A DNA stretch of 64,000 nt from the NCBI GenBank assembly GCA_043228905.1, contig JBHGNT010000011.1:310001-374000 (forward strand). The letters are read 5' to 3'. The position numbers and the translations under genes were made by a program. Shown here in pieces: positions 20,110 through 29,883 of the stretch; the stretch's first letter is position 1, and each line of letters opens with the position of its first letter. Origin of the DNA: Azolla caroliniana. Taxonomy: Eukaryota; Polypodiophyta. Under the pieces are notes generated by a model. That model saw only the letters and a list, made by a program, of their open reading frames with translations. It searched no databases and was not told where the DNA came from.

Positions 20110-20373
20110 GAGGAGGTCGTTGCCTCTGTGTATTACCGCCGCCTGTGGCGAAGACAGTGAGCTCAAGGTTGTTGCCTTGTAGCTTCACCATTGTACATCT
20201 CTGTGTATAGTGTGAGTTGGAGTTTGAGGACTCACGTGGTTTTTCCCATTTAGGGTTTTCCACGCAAAACACACTGTGTACTCTTCTCTCTATTGTTTTG
20301 GAGCATTTCGTATTTCCTGTTTTTCTGTGATTTGATCCTATTTCTCGGTTGTGGCCGAGCGCGGTGTTCAACA
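19615..20373 (+). repeat. 3' LTR of element C
   Basis: This is the second 759-bp LTR, nearly identical to 14757-15515, followed by the CAGAA target copy at 20374. Confidence 0.95.
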
Positions 20374-20439
20374 CAGAATGCTATGAAGAGGCCATGACCG
20401 ATGAACACAAGGAGAAATGGTACAGTGCCATGCAAGAAG
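20374..20439 (+). pseudogene. Short element A coding piece between C and F
   Basis: The 66 bases encode CYEEAMTDEHKEKWYSAMQE-like sequence, the stretch just before the RT domain. The frame continues at 37486 with EMDSLHENLTYELMELPDGKK after the F insertion. This shows that C and F landed only 66 bp apart in A. Confidence 0.88.
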
Positions 20440-20819
20440 TGTTGAGATACAAGCTCAACATAAGCCGGACCGGTGCGTAAACCGGGTGCGTAAACTGGTA
20501 CGCAACGAGGAGCCGTAGCGGTGCGGAAACCACGAGGCCGTTGGAAGGATATTCCGAGTAGGAATATATTTTGGGAGTTAGTGTAGAGCTCAATTAATGA
20601 GCATTGATGTACTTGTCAGTACTTCTGTTAATCTGTATGGACTTGTATAAAAGCGCTCATTGAGCACATTCTATGTATAGAGAACGAACATTATTTTTGA
20701 ATAGAGTTTTGTGTGTTTACTCTCTCTGTCTCTCTCTTGCATACTGTGTCTACCCAAGATCTCCATTAAACTTGTGTTTGGTTTTCTATTCCTTGCTTCT
20801 GCATGTTATTCTTTTTACA
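20440..20819 (+). repeat. 5' LTR of element F
   Basis: This 380-bp LTR runs from TGTTGAGATACAAGC to TTCTTTTTACA. A variant primer-binding site, TGGTATTAGAGTGCG, starts at 20820. Confidence 0.92.
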
Positions 20820-20834
20820 TGGTATTAGAGTGCG
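20820..20834 (+). other. Primer-binding site of element F (variant)
   Basis: TGGTATTAGAGTGCG is an altered initiator-Met complement directly abutting the LTR. Confidence 0.8.
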
Positions 20835-20922
20835 AGGGTTGAGAACCTCTGTAGTTGACTTTAGTTTAAAAGGAGAACCTAATTGTCGTGAAGAACAAGA
20901 AAAGCAGAATGGATAGAGAGGC

Positions 20923-22701
20923 ATGGCTAGCTCGCTTCCTACAGAGAAGCTCGACAGAAACAACTACACATCTTGGTCGTATAAGATGCATTAGTACCTG
21001 CTTGGGCATGGATACTGGAGCTATGTAGATGGAGTGAATGACACAACACCCGAATCGACACACAAAGACTTCCCGCTGTGGGAACAATCGGTGAGCAAGG
21101 TTCTTTACTGATTCACCTCTTGTGTGGGCGAACAGCCTCTAAGCTATATTCGGAATGCAAAAACGCTGAAGGATGCTTGGGGAAATCTGAAGAAGATCTT
21201 CGTTGCAAGCACCACAGCTATAAAGCTACAACTCCGACATGAGTTGAGCAACTTATGACAACATGACTTGTTTGTGGCTGATTATACCTCGAAGATCAAA
21301 GACATCTACGACTCCTTAGCTTCCATCGATGTGAACGTCGAGGAAGGCGAAATGGTGCAGATCTGTCTTGGGGGACTGGTGTCAAAGTTCGGAGCGTCCT
21401 GAACAGCTGTGAGTACACTGGAGAATATGCCGTCGTTTTTCGACCTACAGTTGATGCTCCTTATAGAGGAGAATGACCCGGGTGCGTCGACCGGCACGCA
21501 CACCAACAACAAGATGCTATACACAAAGGGATATAAGCCTCGTGGTCGTGGTGGACAAGGTGGGTCGGTGCGCAATGGAGGCGGCCGACGGGATCAAGGA
21601 AGAAGGCACTGAAGTGATGACGACAGAAATCCCACACCCTCCGGAAATAGGGGGAGTCGAGGCGATGAGAACTGACAAGGGGCATCCGTCGCAGAATGCT
21701 GGTACTGTGGCAAAAAAGGCCACAAGGAGAGTGAGTGCTGGAAGAAGTGCGCCGAGTCGGGAAGAACCGGGTCCGGATCTGGCTCCAGACATACTGACAG
21801 AGGAAATCGGCAACGGTCACACTACGCCGAAGCATCCGGAAAAGCGGAAAAAGGGTCAACCTTCATGACGAGACATGAAGCGAACTCGATGAAAGAGACC
21901 ACCTCGAAATCGGACGAGGTGTGGTACGTCGACTCCAGCACGTCAAACCACATAATGAGCCATAAGGAGTGGTTCTCATACCTTGAGAAACCAATGCAAC
22001 CGGGAGTAGTTGCAACAGGAGACAACACTCTGCATCCGATTGAGAATGTCGGAGAAGTTCCCCCTGAGCCATGTCGGGCATAAAGGGAAACTCATGAAGG
22101 TGTTACACGTTCCGACAATCACGAAGAACCTAGTGTCGGCTGGACAGATAGTTGACCAAGGGATGCAAGTCCGGTTCACGCACCTCGGGTGCTTCATCGC
22201 GGAGGAAGGCCAAATTATTGCGCAAGGGCGTAGAGACGGGAGGATGTTTATCCTTGACACTAGTGATGGTGGCACCGCAATGTTCGCAAAGGGGTAAAAA
22301 GTTGAGTCAGACATCGACTTGTGGCATAAGCGGATAGGCCACGTCAACTACCAAAGGCTTTAGGACCTGCAATCGAAACAAGTGGTGTTTGGATTGCCAA
22401 AATTTAGCGGCCGGAAGGCTCAAATGTCTGAAGCCTGCCAGCTAGGGAAGCAACACCGACTTCTTTTCCCAAATGAGCATAACTGGAGCCGAAATAAGCT
22501 CGACTTGATACATTTGGATGTTTGGGGGCCGACACAAAACGTCAGTCTTGGCAGGAGTCGATATTTCGTCTCTTTCATCGACGACTATACACGACACACA
22601 TGGATCTACCTCATTGAAAGGAAGAGTGTTGTTTTTTACTGTTTCCGGGATCTGAAAGGCTTTGTCGAAAGGGAAACAGGAAGAAAGATCAAGTGCCTGC
22701 G
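20923..22701 (+). pseudogene. Element F gag, protease and integrase N-part
   Basis: Gag starts MASSLPTEKLDRNNYTSWSYKMH and then meets a stop, with further stops near 21108, 21257 and 21402. The knuckle CWYCGKKGHKESEC (about 21700) is intact. The protease motif reads VDSSTSNHIMS where DSGASNHM is usual. A GAG-pre-integrase region (DLWHKRIGHVNYQRL) and the integrase core (DVWGPTQNVS, FVSFIDDYTRHTW) follow. The frame is cut by E just after the KIKCLR block at 22701. Confidence 0.9.
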
Positions 22702-23002
22702 TGTAAGGAAATGAAGTCGATGGTGATTACAGCGGAAGATGATTAGTGTGTGTGTGAGAGAGACAACAGAGAGAGAGAGAGAGAGAGGGTGAGTGAGAGC
22801 TCAAGACAAAGATAGTCAAAGACAATATGTTACATTAACATAAACATCCAACATCATCCAACAGTAACTAAGTTACAAAAGGTTGGTTTATATACCAACT
22901 AAGCTAGGGCAAGTGCCCTTTCTAATATTTACAAAACTAGCATGGAATGTCCATGAGCTAGTGTGAAACCTAACTATGGAAAGCTGAGTTCGATTCTCAA
23001 CA
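22702..23002 (-). repeat. 3' LTR of element E
   Basis: This 301-bp LTR contains a (GA)n run at 22770-22790 and is a near copy of 33719-34017. The purine-rich TTCGAAGGGGCG (- strand) lies just outside it. Confidence 0.93.
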
Positions 23003-23499
23003 CGCCCCTTCGAACACAACTTCCATCTATCGGAAAGTTGTTCGGTTCGTACTTCGACTTGTTTAGTCTGCTGTGTCACGTATTGTGTAGCCTATATGCC
23101 GTGTTGTGTCTGCGTACTCTGTGTATCGTTGCGTGCTGCTTTGTCTTCTGTAGTACCCCCCCTCGAGCTCGGCAGTGAAACAGTCGTGAGACCAAGGTCC
23201 GATGCGAATTTCCCGAGCTTGTCGACTCCTATGGCCTTCATAAAGATATCAGCGACCTGGAGGTGCGTGCTGATGTGTTGTAGATCGATGTCTCCAGCTT
23301 GTACGCGTTCGCGAATGAAGTGATAATGCACTTCGATATGTTTAGTTCGTGCGTGGAATACGGGGTTACGCGCCAAGTAGATATTGCTCATGTTGTCGCA
23401 ATATAGACGTATAGGATCCTTCATGGGTATGCCCAGATCCTTTAGTACGCATTTGAGCCATACGGCTTCACATGCGGCGACTGCTGCGCCCCTATATTC

Positions 23500-24220
23500 T
23501 GTTGTAAAACAGTGCTCGGCCACAACCGAGGAACAGGATCGATTCACAGAAAACAGGGAATACAAGATGCACGAAGACAATAGAGAGAAGAGTACACAGG
23601 GTGTTTTACGTGGAAAACCCTAAATGGGAAAAACCACGGGAGTCCTTCAAACTCCAACTATCACTATGCACAGAGATGTACAATGGTGATGCTACAAGGC
23701 AACAACCTTGAGCTCACTGTCTTCGCCACAAGCGGCGGTAATACACATAGGCGTCGACCTCTTCCTTTCTCTCTCTCTCTCTCTCTCGGCTGCACTCACT
23801 TAGCTCTCTCGGCTGAAAACATAAAATGAGCAACAACAAAAAACTGTTTGCCCTAAGTCATATTTATACACATATGACTTTCGGGCTATTTACAAATGTA
23901 GCCTCAAGGGCTCTTGGCAAACATATTCACAAATATGTCCCCGCATCCGGATCTCTCTCCGGGTACATTCGGCATCCGGCTCCGTAACCGGGGTATTCAT
24001 CATCCGGCTCCGTAGCCGGGGTCTTCCTCATCCGGCTCCGTAGCCGGGGTCTTCCTCATCCGGCTCCGTAGCCGGGGTCTTCCTCATCCGGCTCCGTAGC
24101 CGGGGTCTTCGTCATCCGTCTCCGTAGCCAGCGTCTTCGTCATCCGGCTCCGTAGCTAGCAACCGGGCTTGCCGTCATTTATCTCCGGACATCCCATCCG
24201 GAGGGACCGAAATCCCAACA
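23500..24220 (-). repeat. 3' LTR of element D
   Basis: In D's orientation it runs TGTTGGGATTTCGG ... TTTTACAACA. It contains extra tandem copies of CCGGCTCCGTAGCCGGGG-type units at 23985-24150. Confidence 0.94.
23985..24150. repeat. 28-bp tandem repeats in the D LTR
   Basis: Units of CATCCGGCTCCGTAGCCGGG plus GTCTTCCT repeat every 28 bp, with degenerate copies at the edges. The partner LTR (28807-28940) has two fewer units. Confidence 0.9.
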
Positions 24221-24230
24221 AACTCCCCCT

Positions 24231-27200
24231 TCACTTCGGCATGGGATGTCTTTCTAATCCGATCCTCTTCCGGCATGCTTCCAGCTTGTCGGGTGTGAGC
24301 ACCTTGGTCAGCATATCCGACCCGTTCTCGTCCGTGTGGATCTTCGTCAGCACGAACTCCTTGTCTTCTATCCTTTCCCGGATCCAGTGGTATCTACGCT
24401 GGATGTGCTTCGTCCGGGAATGGTAGGCCGCGTTCTTCGCAAGGTGGATGGCACTCTGACTATCGCAGTAGAGTCGGTACTCCTCCTGCCGGATACCGAG
24501 CTCTCTAATGAAGTCCTTCATCCATATTATTTCCTTGCCGGCTTCAACAGCCGCCATGTACTCCGCCTCCGTAGTTGACAACGCAACCGTCTTCTGCAGC
24601 CTCGACTGCCATGAAACAGCTCCCCCTGCATACGTCATCACATACCCTGATGTGGACCGGCTGGTATCTGCATCAGCCGACATATCCGAATCGGTAAAGC
24701 CGTCGAGTTCGGACTTGCCGGAGCCGAATCGGAGGCACACGTTTGCCGTGCCCTTCAGGTATCGGAGTATCCACTTGACCGCGTTCCAGTGCTCTTTGCC
24801 GGGATTGCTCATGGACCGGCTCACCCCTCCAACTGCATATCCTATGTCCGGTCTTGTACACACCATTGCGTACATCAAGCTTCCGACGGCAGAGGCATAT
24901 GGTACTTTCATCATGTCCTCCTTCTTAGCCTTTGTCTTGGGGCTTTGCTTGCTGGACAACTTGCAGTTTGCCGGGAGGGTTGACCCGACCGGTCTTGCTT
25001 CCGACATGTTGAACCGGTGAAGCACCTTTGTCACGTACTTCTCCTGTGACATCCACAACTGCTTCTTCTTCCGGTCCCGGATGATGTGCATTCCTAGTAT
25101 TTGCCTCGCCGGACCCAGGTCCTTCATTGAGAAAGTTCGGTGAAGCGCTTTCTTCAGCATCCGTATCTTGACCTGGTCCCGTCCGACGATCAACATGTCG
25201 TCCACGTACAGGAGGAGTATTAGAAAGTCTCCTCCTTCGAACTTCTTCACAAACACGCAGTGATCGGACTGCGTTTTGTGGTACCCTTCGTCGGTCATGA
25301 AGGAGTCGAACTTCCGGTACCATTGCCGGGGAGCCTGCTTCAGTCCGTAAAGGCTCTTCTTCAACCGGCATACCAGGTGCTCCTTCCCTTTCTTCTCGAA
25401 TCCTTCCGGTTGCTGCATGTAGATCTCTTCTTCGAGGTCACCGTGAAGGAATGCCGTCTTCACGTCCATCTGTTCTACCTCGAGGTCCATGCTTGCCGCT
25501 ATGCTCAGCACCGTCCGGATGGAGGTCATCTTCACTACCGGGGCAAATATCTCGTCGAAGTCGACGCCCTTCTTCTGCTGGAACCCCTTCACCACGATCC
25601 TGGCTTTGTATCTCGGGGGGCTTCCGGCATCTCCCGGTTTCAGCTTGAACACCCACTTGTTTCGAAGTGCCCGCTTTCCTTTCGGCAACTCCACAAGTTC
25701 ATATGTGTGGTTCTCATGCAGGGAATCCATCTCGTCCTGCATGGCACTCAACCACCTGCGGCTCTGGGTGTCGTGCTTTGCTTCTTCAAAGCTCTCCGGC
25801 TCCCCCTCGTCGGTTAGCAGCACGTGCTCTGGTTCCGGAAATCTCCGGGGGGCCCTTCTCTCTCTTAGAGGGTATCTCCGTTCCGGAGCTTCGGTAACCG
25901 GCTGCTCCGTTTCCTCTTCATCCGAATCCATTTCGGGATCGGGGCCGGTTCCGGTATCAGTTTCATCTTCCTCGGCCGGTTCTGTTTCTTCACCGTCTTC
26001 GGCCGGATCCTCGAGTGCTAACCGGTCCCTTGCCGGTCGGGACTGCTCCTCGTAGAGTTTATCCTCACCGGTCGACTTGGAGCTCTTCATCTTCTTCTCC
26101 GACTCCCAGTCGGCGAGTGTCTTGTCCTCCATGAAAATGATATCTCGACTCCTGAATATCTTCTTGTCGACCGGGTCCCATACTCGGTAGCCGAACTCGT
26201 CATCGCCGTAACCGAGGAATATGCATGGCCGGGTCTTTGGATCTAGCTTTCCTCTCCGGTCCTTTGCCACATGCACGTATGCGAGACACCCGAACACCTT
26301 CAGATGCCGGTAGGACACTTCCCTTCCGGTCCACACTCTCTGCGGCGTGTCTTCGTCCAAAGGTACTGAGGGTGATCTGTTAATCACGTATGTCGCCGTC
26401 GACATTGCCTCAGCCCAAAACCCCTTGGGTAATTTCGCATGCGCCAGCATACTCCGGACCCTCTCCATTATGGTCCGGTTCATCCTCTCAGCCAGCCCGT
26501 TCAGTTCTGGCGTCTTCGGCACTGTAAACTCGAGCCAGATTCCCTTCGAGCGACAGTACTCCGCGAACTGCCCCCGGTATTCCCCTCCGTTATCCGCTCG
26601 TATCGCTTTCAGCTTCTTGCCGGATTCTCTTTCCACTCTCGCGTGGAGTTCTTTGAAGACGGACAATACTTGGTCCTTTGTCTTCAACGGTGCCGTCCAC
26701 AGCTTCCGGCTGTGGTCATCAATGAATGTCACGAAGTACTGGGCTCCGCCATGTGACTTCGCTTCTACTTGACACACGTCAGTGTGCACCAGCTCCAATG
26801 GTGCGCTACGTCTCGTCGGTGGCCTTGAGTGGAAGGAGGTCCGGTTTTGCTTACCGGCCAGGCAGTCGGTGCACTTCTCCAGGTGCACATGCTTCACTGG
26901 AATAAGGTTGTCTTCTGCAAGCCTCTTCATCCCCTTCTCACTCATGTGGCACAGTCTCTTGTGCCACAGCTCACCGGTAGTGTCGGCTGCCACGTTCAGC
27001 TCCTCCGGACATAGCCGGGAATTCATCAGGTACAGTGTGTTGACCTTCCGGGCCCGAGCCACTATCAAGCTCCCCTTGCTGAACTTCATGACACCGTTCC
27101 GGATGCTACCCGTGTAGCCTTCATCGTCTAGCCTCCCGGCCGAGATCAGGTTCAATCGGACCTCCGGAACGTGTCGAACATCCTTCAACAGCATCTTGCA

Positions 27201-28304
27201 TCCGGTTGATGTCATCAGCCACACGTCTCCTATGCCGGCAATCCGGCATGTGCCTTCATTTCCCATCCGGACACAGCCGTGCTCACCGGCTGTGTAGGAT
27301 GAGAAGTATTTCTTCTCCGGGGTCAGGTGGAACGACGCTCCGGAATCGACCACCCAGGTCATCTCTTCACCGGCAAGGTTCAGCTCCCTCTCTTCGGTAA
27401 TGAGCATTATCTCTTCTTCACTTGCCGCGAGTGCCGTCGTTCCTTTCCGGTCCTGCCCTCGCCGATCCGGACCTCTCCGGTCCGTGGCTCCCCGGTATGC
27501 ACCGTTCCTCTCCGGTGACTTCTTCGAATCGGTGTCGTCGGCTCCGTTGTCTTTTCGGTAATGCCGACAATTCTTTCGGAAGTGCCCCGGCTTCCCACAG
27601 TGGAAGCATGTGGGCCTTCCTCTTGACTGCGACCGGGTCCCCGACTTCTCCCGTCTTTGCGGACTCCGGTTCCATTGTCTTCCCCGATCCGATTCGGTAA
27701 GCAGCGCCTTCGAGTCGGAGGCCGGTTCTTTATCTCTCCGACGCGCTTCTTCGTTCAAAATACTTGTCTTTACCGTTTGTAAGGACAAGTTATCTTCTGT
27801 GCAGGAGGTGCTGAGAGTCACCACCAAGTTCTCCCAGCTTTCCGGCAATGTACACATCAGAATGATGGCTTGCATTGCATCCTCCAGCGGGAACTTGATC
27901 GCCGCAAGCTGGTTCACGAATCCCATGAACGTGCTTACGTGTTCCACCATACTCTCGCCGTCCCGGTACTTGAGGTTCACTATCTTCCTCATCAGGGAGG
28001 TCCGGTTCAACGCATTCTTCCTCTTGTAGAGGCCCGACAGCTTCCGCCACATCTCATATGCGTTGGTGTCGTTCGCCACATGTTGTAGAACGCTCACGTC
28101 GACGTATTGCCGAATGGTTGCAACGGCTTTCCGGTTCAGAAGCCTCCATTCCGTCTCAAGTACCCCCTTGGGTATTTCCGACCTGTCGATCGGTTCATAC
28201 AGGTCCCGAACAATGAGCAGATCCTCCATCTTTATCTTCCAGTCGGCGTAGTTCTGCGCATTCAGCACCATCATCCCCGGCTGCCCGCTGTTGCCGCCTT
28301 CCAT
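24231..28304 (-). CDS. Element D Gag-Pol polyprotein, 1357 residues, intact
   Basis: The start is the ATG at 28304 (MEGGNSGQPG), the first after the primer-binding site. An in-frame extension upstream crosses that site and is unlikely to be used. The domain order and motifs match element C: CFHCGKPGHFRKNC, DSGAS, HTDVCQ / RADNGGEY / NGLAERMNR for the integrase triad, LYVDDM and CDSQSAIHLA. It is five residues longer than C because of an extra GPDRR-type unit after the knuckle. No stop or frameshift occurs, and the frame ends at the polypurine tract. Confidence 0.96.
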   Translation of the reverse strand: MEGGNSGQPGMMVLNAQNYADWKIKMEDLLIVRDLYEPIDRSEIPKGVLETEWRLLNRKAVATIRQYVDVSVLQHVANDTNAYEMWRKLSGLYKRKNALNRTSLMRKIVNLKYRDGESMVEHVSTFMGFVNQLAAIKFPLEDAMQAIILMCTLPESWENLVVTLSTSCTEDNLSLQTVKTSILNEEARRRDKEPASDSKALLTESDRGRQWNRSPQRREKSGTRSQSRGRPTCFHCGKPGHFRKNCRHYRKDNGADDTDSKKSPERNGAYRGATDRRGPDRRGQDRKGTTALAASEEEIMLITEERELNLAGEEMTWVVDSGASFHLTPEKKYFSSYTAGEHGCVRMGNEGTCRIAGIGDVWLMTSTGCKMLLKDVRHVPEVRLNLISAGRLDDEGYTGSIRNGVMKFSKGSLIVARARKVNTLYLMNSRLCPEELNVAADTTGELWHKRLCHMSEKGMKRLAEDNLIPVKHVHLEKCTDCLAGKQNRTSFHSRPPTRRSAPLELVHTDVCQVEAKSHGGAQYFVTFIDDHSRKLWTAPLKTKDQVLSVFKELHARVERESGKKLKAIRADNGGEYRGQFAEYCRSKGIWLEFTVPKTPELNGLAERMNRTIMERVRSMLAHAKLPKGFWAEAMSTATYVINRSPSVPLDEDTPQRVWTGREVSYRHLKVFGCLAYVHVAKDRRGKLDPKTRPCIFLGYGDDEFGYRVWDPVDKKIFRSRDIIFMEDKTLADWESEKKMKSSKSTGEDKLYEEQSRPARDRLALEDPAEDGEETEPAEEDETDTGTGPDPEMDSDEEETEQPVTEAPERRYPLRERRAPRRFPEPEHVLLTDEGEPESFEEAKHDTQSRRWLSAMQDEMDSLHENHTYELVELPKGKRALRNKWVFKLKPGDAGSPPRYKARIVVKGFQQKKGVDFDEIFAPVVKMTSIRTVLSIAASMDLEVEQMDVKTAFLHGDLEEEIYMQQPEGFEKKGKEHLVCRLKKSLYGLKQAPRQWYRKFDSFMTDEGYHKTQSDHCVFVKKFEGGDFLILLLYVDDMLIVGRDQVKIRMLKKALHRTFSMKDLGPARQILGMHIIRDRKKKQLWMSQEKYVTKVLHRFNMSEARPVGSTLPANCKLSSKQSPKTKAKKEDMMKVPYASAVGSLMYAMVCTRPDIGYAVGGVSRSMSNPGKEHWNAVKWILRYLKGTANVCLRFGSGKSELDGFTDSDMSADADTSRSTSGYVMTYAGGAVSWQSRLQKTVALSTTEAEYMAAVEAGKEIIWMKDFIRELGIRQEEYRLYCDSQSAIHLAKNAAYHSRTKHIQRRYHWIRERIEDKEFVLTKIHTDENGSDMLTKVLTPDKLEACRKRIGLERHPMPK

Positions 28305-28319
28305 TTTCTGTGTTAACCT

Positions 28320-28335
28320 CGCTCTGATACCACTT
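28320..28335 (-). other. Primer-binding site of element D
   Basis: On the - strand AAGTGGTATCAGAGCG directly follows the 5' LTR and is complementary to initiator tRNA-Met. Confidence 0.92.
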
Positions 28336-29000
28336 TGTTGTAAAACAGTGCTCGGCCACAACCGAGGAACAGGATCGATTCACAGAAAACAGGGAATACA
28401 AGATGCACGAAGACAATAGAGAGAAGAGTACACAGGGTGTTTTACGTGGAAAACCCTAAATGGGAAAAACCACGGGAGTCCTTCAAACTCCAACTATCAC
28501 TATGCACAGAGATGTACAATGGTGATGCTACAAGGCAACAACCTTGAGCTCACTGTCTTCGCCACAAGCGGCGGTAATACACATAGGCGTCGACCTCTTC
28601 CTTTCTCTCTCTCTCTCTCTCTCGGCTGCACTCACTTAGCTCTCTCGGCTGAAAACATAAAATGAGCAACAACAAAAAATTGTTTGCCCTAAGTCATATT
28701 TATACACATATGACTTTCGGGCTATTTACAAATGTAGCCTCAAGGGCTCTTGGCAAACATATTCACAAATATGTCCCCGCATCCGGATCTCTCTCCGGGT
28801 ACATTCGGCATCCGGCTCCGTAGCCGGGGTCTTCCTCATCCGGCTCCGTAGCCGGGGTCTTCCTCATCCGGCTCCGTAGCCGGGGTCTTCGTCATCCGTC
28901 TCCGTAGCCAGCGTCTTCGTCATCCGGCTCCGTAGCTAGCAACCGGGCTTGCCGTCATTTATCTCCGGACATCCCATCCGGAGGGACCGAAATCCCAACA
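28336..29000 (-). repeat. 5' LTR of element D
   Basis: This 665-bp LTR has fewer 28-bp repeats than its partner. It carries the TATAAATA box (- strand, about 28697-28704) in the same context as in C. Confidence 0.94.
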
Positions 29001-29119
29001 TATTCGGCTTCTGTGCTCGACAGTGCGACTGTCAGCTATTTCTTGCTGCTCCAGGAGATCGCTCCGCTGTCGAGGGAGAAGACGAATCCAGACATGGATC
29101 GTCTATCCGCTTTGTATCC

Positions 29120-29883
29120 TGACAGGAACTACACACTCCCTTTGAACAACGCTTGGCCACAACCGAGCCTAGAATAAAACACAGAAAACAGGGAATGAAA
29201 CACAACACGATAGAGAGAAGAGTACATAGGATGTTTACGTGGAAAACCCAAAAACGGGAAAAAACCATGGCAACCTACAGACCACAAACTATCACTATGT
29301 CAGAATGTACAATAAGAAAGCACCAAGGCCACGACCTCGAGCTTGCTATCTTCGCCATAGGCGGCAGTTACAATCAGAGGCAACGACCTCTTCCTCTCTC
29401 ACTCTCTTTGTACATAGTTGCGTGCTCTTATCTTGCGCCAACAAGAATAACAACAACTCTCTCGCACTGTCTATACAAAAAGTTTGCCCTAAGTCATATT
29501 TACACTAATATGACTTTTCGGCTATTTACAAATATAGCCACGATGGACTCTCAGAAACATATTTACGAATATGTCTCTTCATTCGGTGAGCACTCCTCAC
29601 CGGGACTGCAACATCCAGCTCTCCGTAGCCGGGTACTCGTCATCCGGTTCTCACCGGGTCTACAACATCCGGCTCTCCGTAGCCGGGTACTCGTCATCCC
29701 GTTCTCACCGGGTCTGCATCATCTAGGTCTCTGTAGCCGGGTACTCGTCATCCGATTCTCACCGGGTCTTCCGTAGCTGGGTATTCCTCATCCGGTTTCG
29801 GCCTTGGCCTATCAGCCTCGGCCGAGTTTGCTCATCAATACTATTCTTCTGACTTCCCATCCGGAGGGACCTGTTTCCTAACA
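29120..29883 (-). mobile_element. Solo copia LTR in RNase H of element E
   Basis: A 764-bp sequence beginning TGACAGGAAC and ending TTTCCTAACA is flanked by perfect TATCC duplications (29115-29119 and 29884-29888). It has no internal region. It contains a repeated GGTACTCGTCATCC-type unit (29630-29760). The family is the same as the LTR fragment at 1-258. Confidence 0.92.

Larger units (their letters stand above)
14757..20373 (+). mobile_element. Intact copia element C (Tork/Tnt1-like)
   Basis: This complete element has LTRs 14757-15515 and 19615-20373 (759 bp each), an initiator-Met primer-binding site at 15518, an uninterrupted gag-pol, a polypurine tract before the 3' LTR, and a perfect CAGAA duplication (14752-14756 and 20374-20378). 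Only a couple of LTR differences are visible, for example at 14779 and near 14879. It landed in the linker between integrase and RT of A. Confidence 0.97.
23500..29000 (-). mobile_element. Intact copia element D, same family as C and H
   Basis: The LTRs are 23500-24220 (721 bp) and 28336-29000 (665 bp), with perfect TSD TATTC (23495-23499 and 29001-29005). The primer-binding site abuts the right LTR and the coding frame is uninterrupted. The 56-bp difference between the LTRs equals two extra copies of a 28-bp repeat. D is the innermost full element in the A-F-E-D nest. Confidence 0.97.

Noticed and set aside
23985-24150. Regularly repeated 28-bp units that superficially resemble a CRISPR array
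   Set aside because: The units are contiguous tandem repeats without unique spacers, they lie inside a plant LTR, and there are no associated genes.
24336-28316. Numerous open frames on the + strand opposite the gag-pol of D (and likewise opposite C and H)
   Set aside because: They mirror the codon pattern of a GC-rich coding strand, are not conserved as proteins, and contain no recognisable domain.
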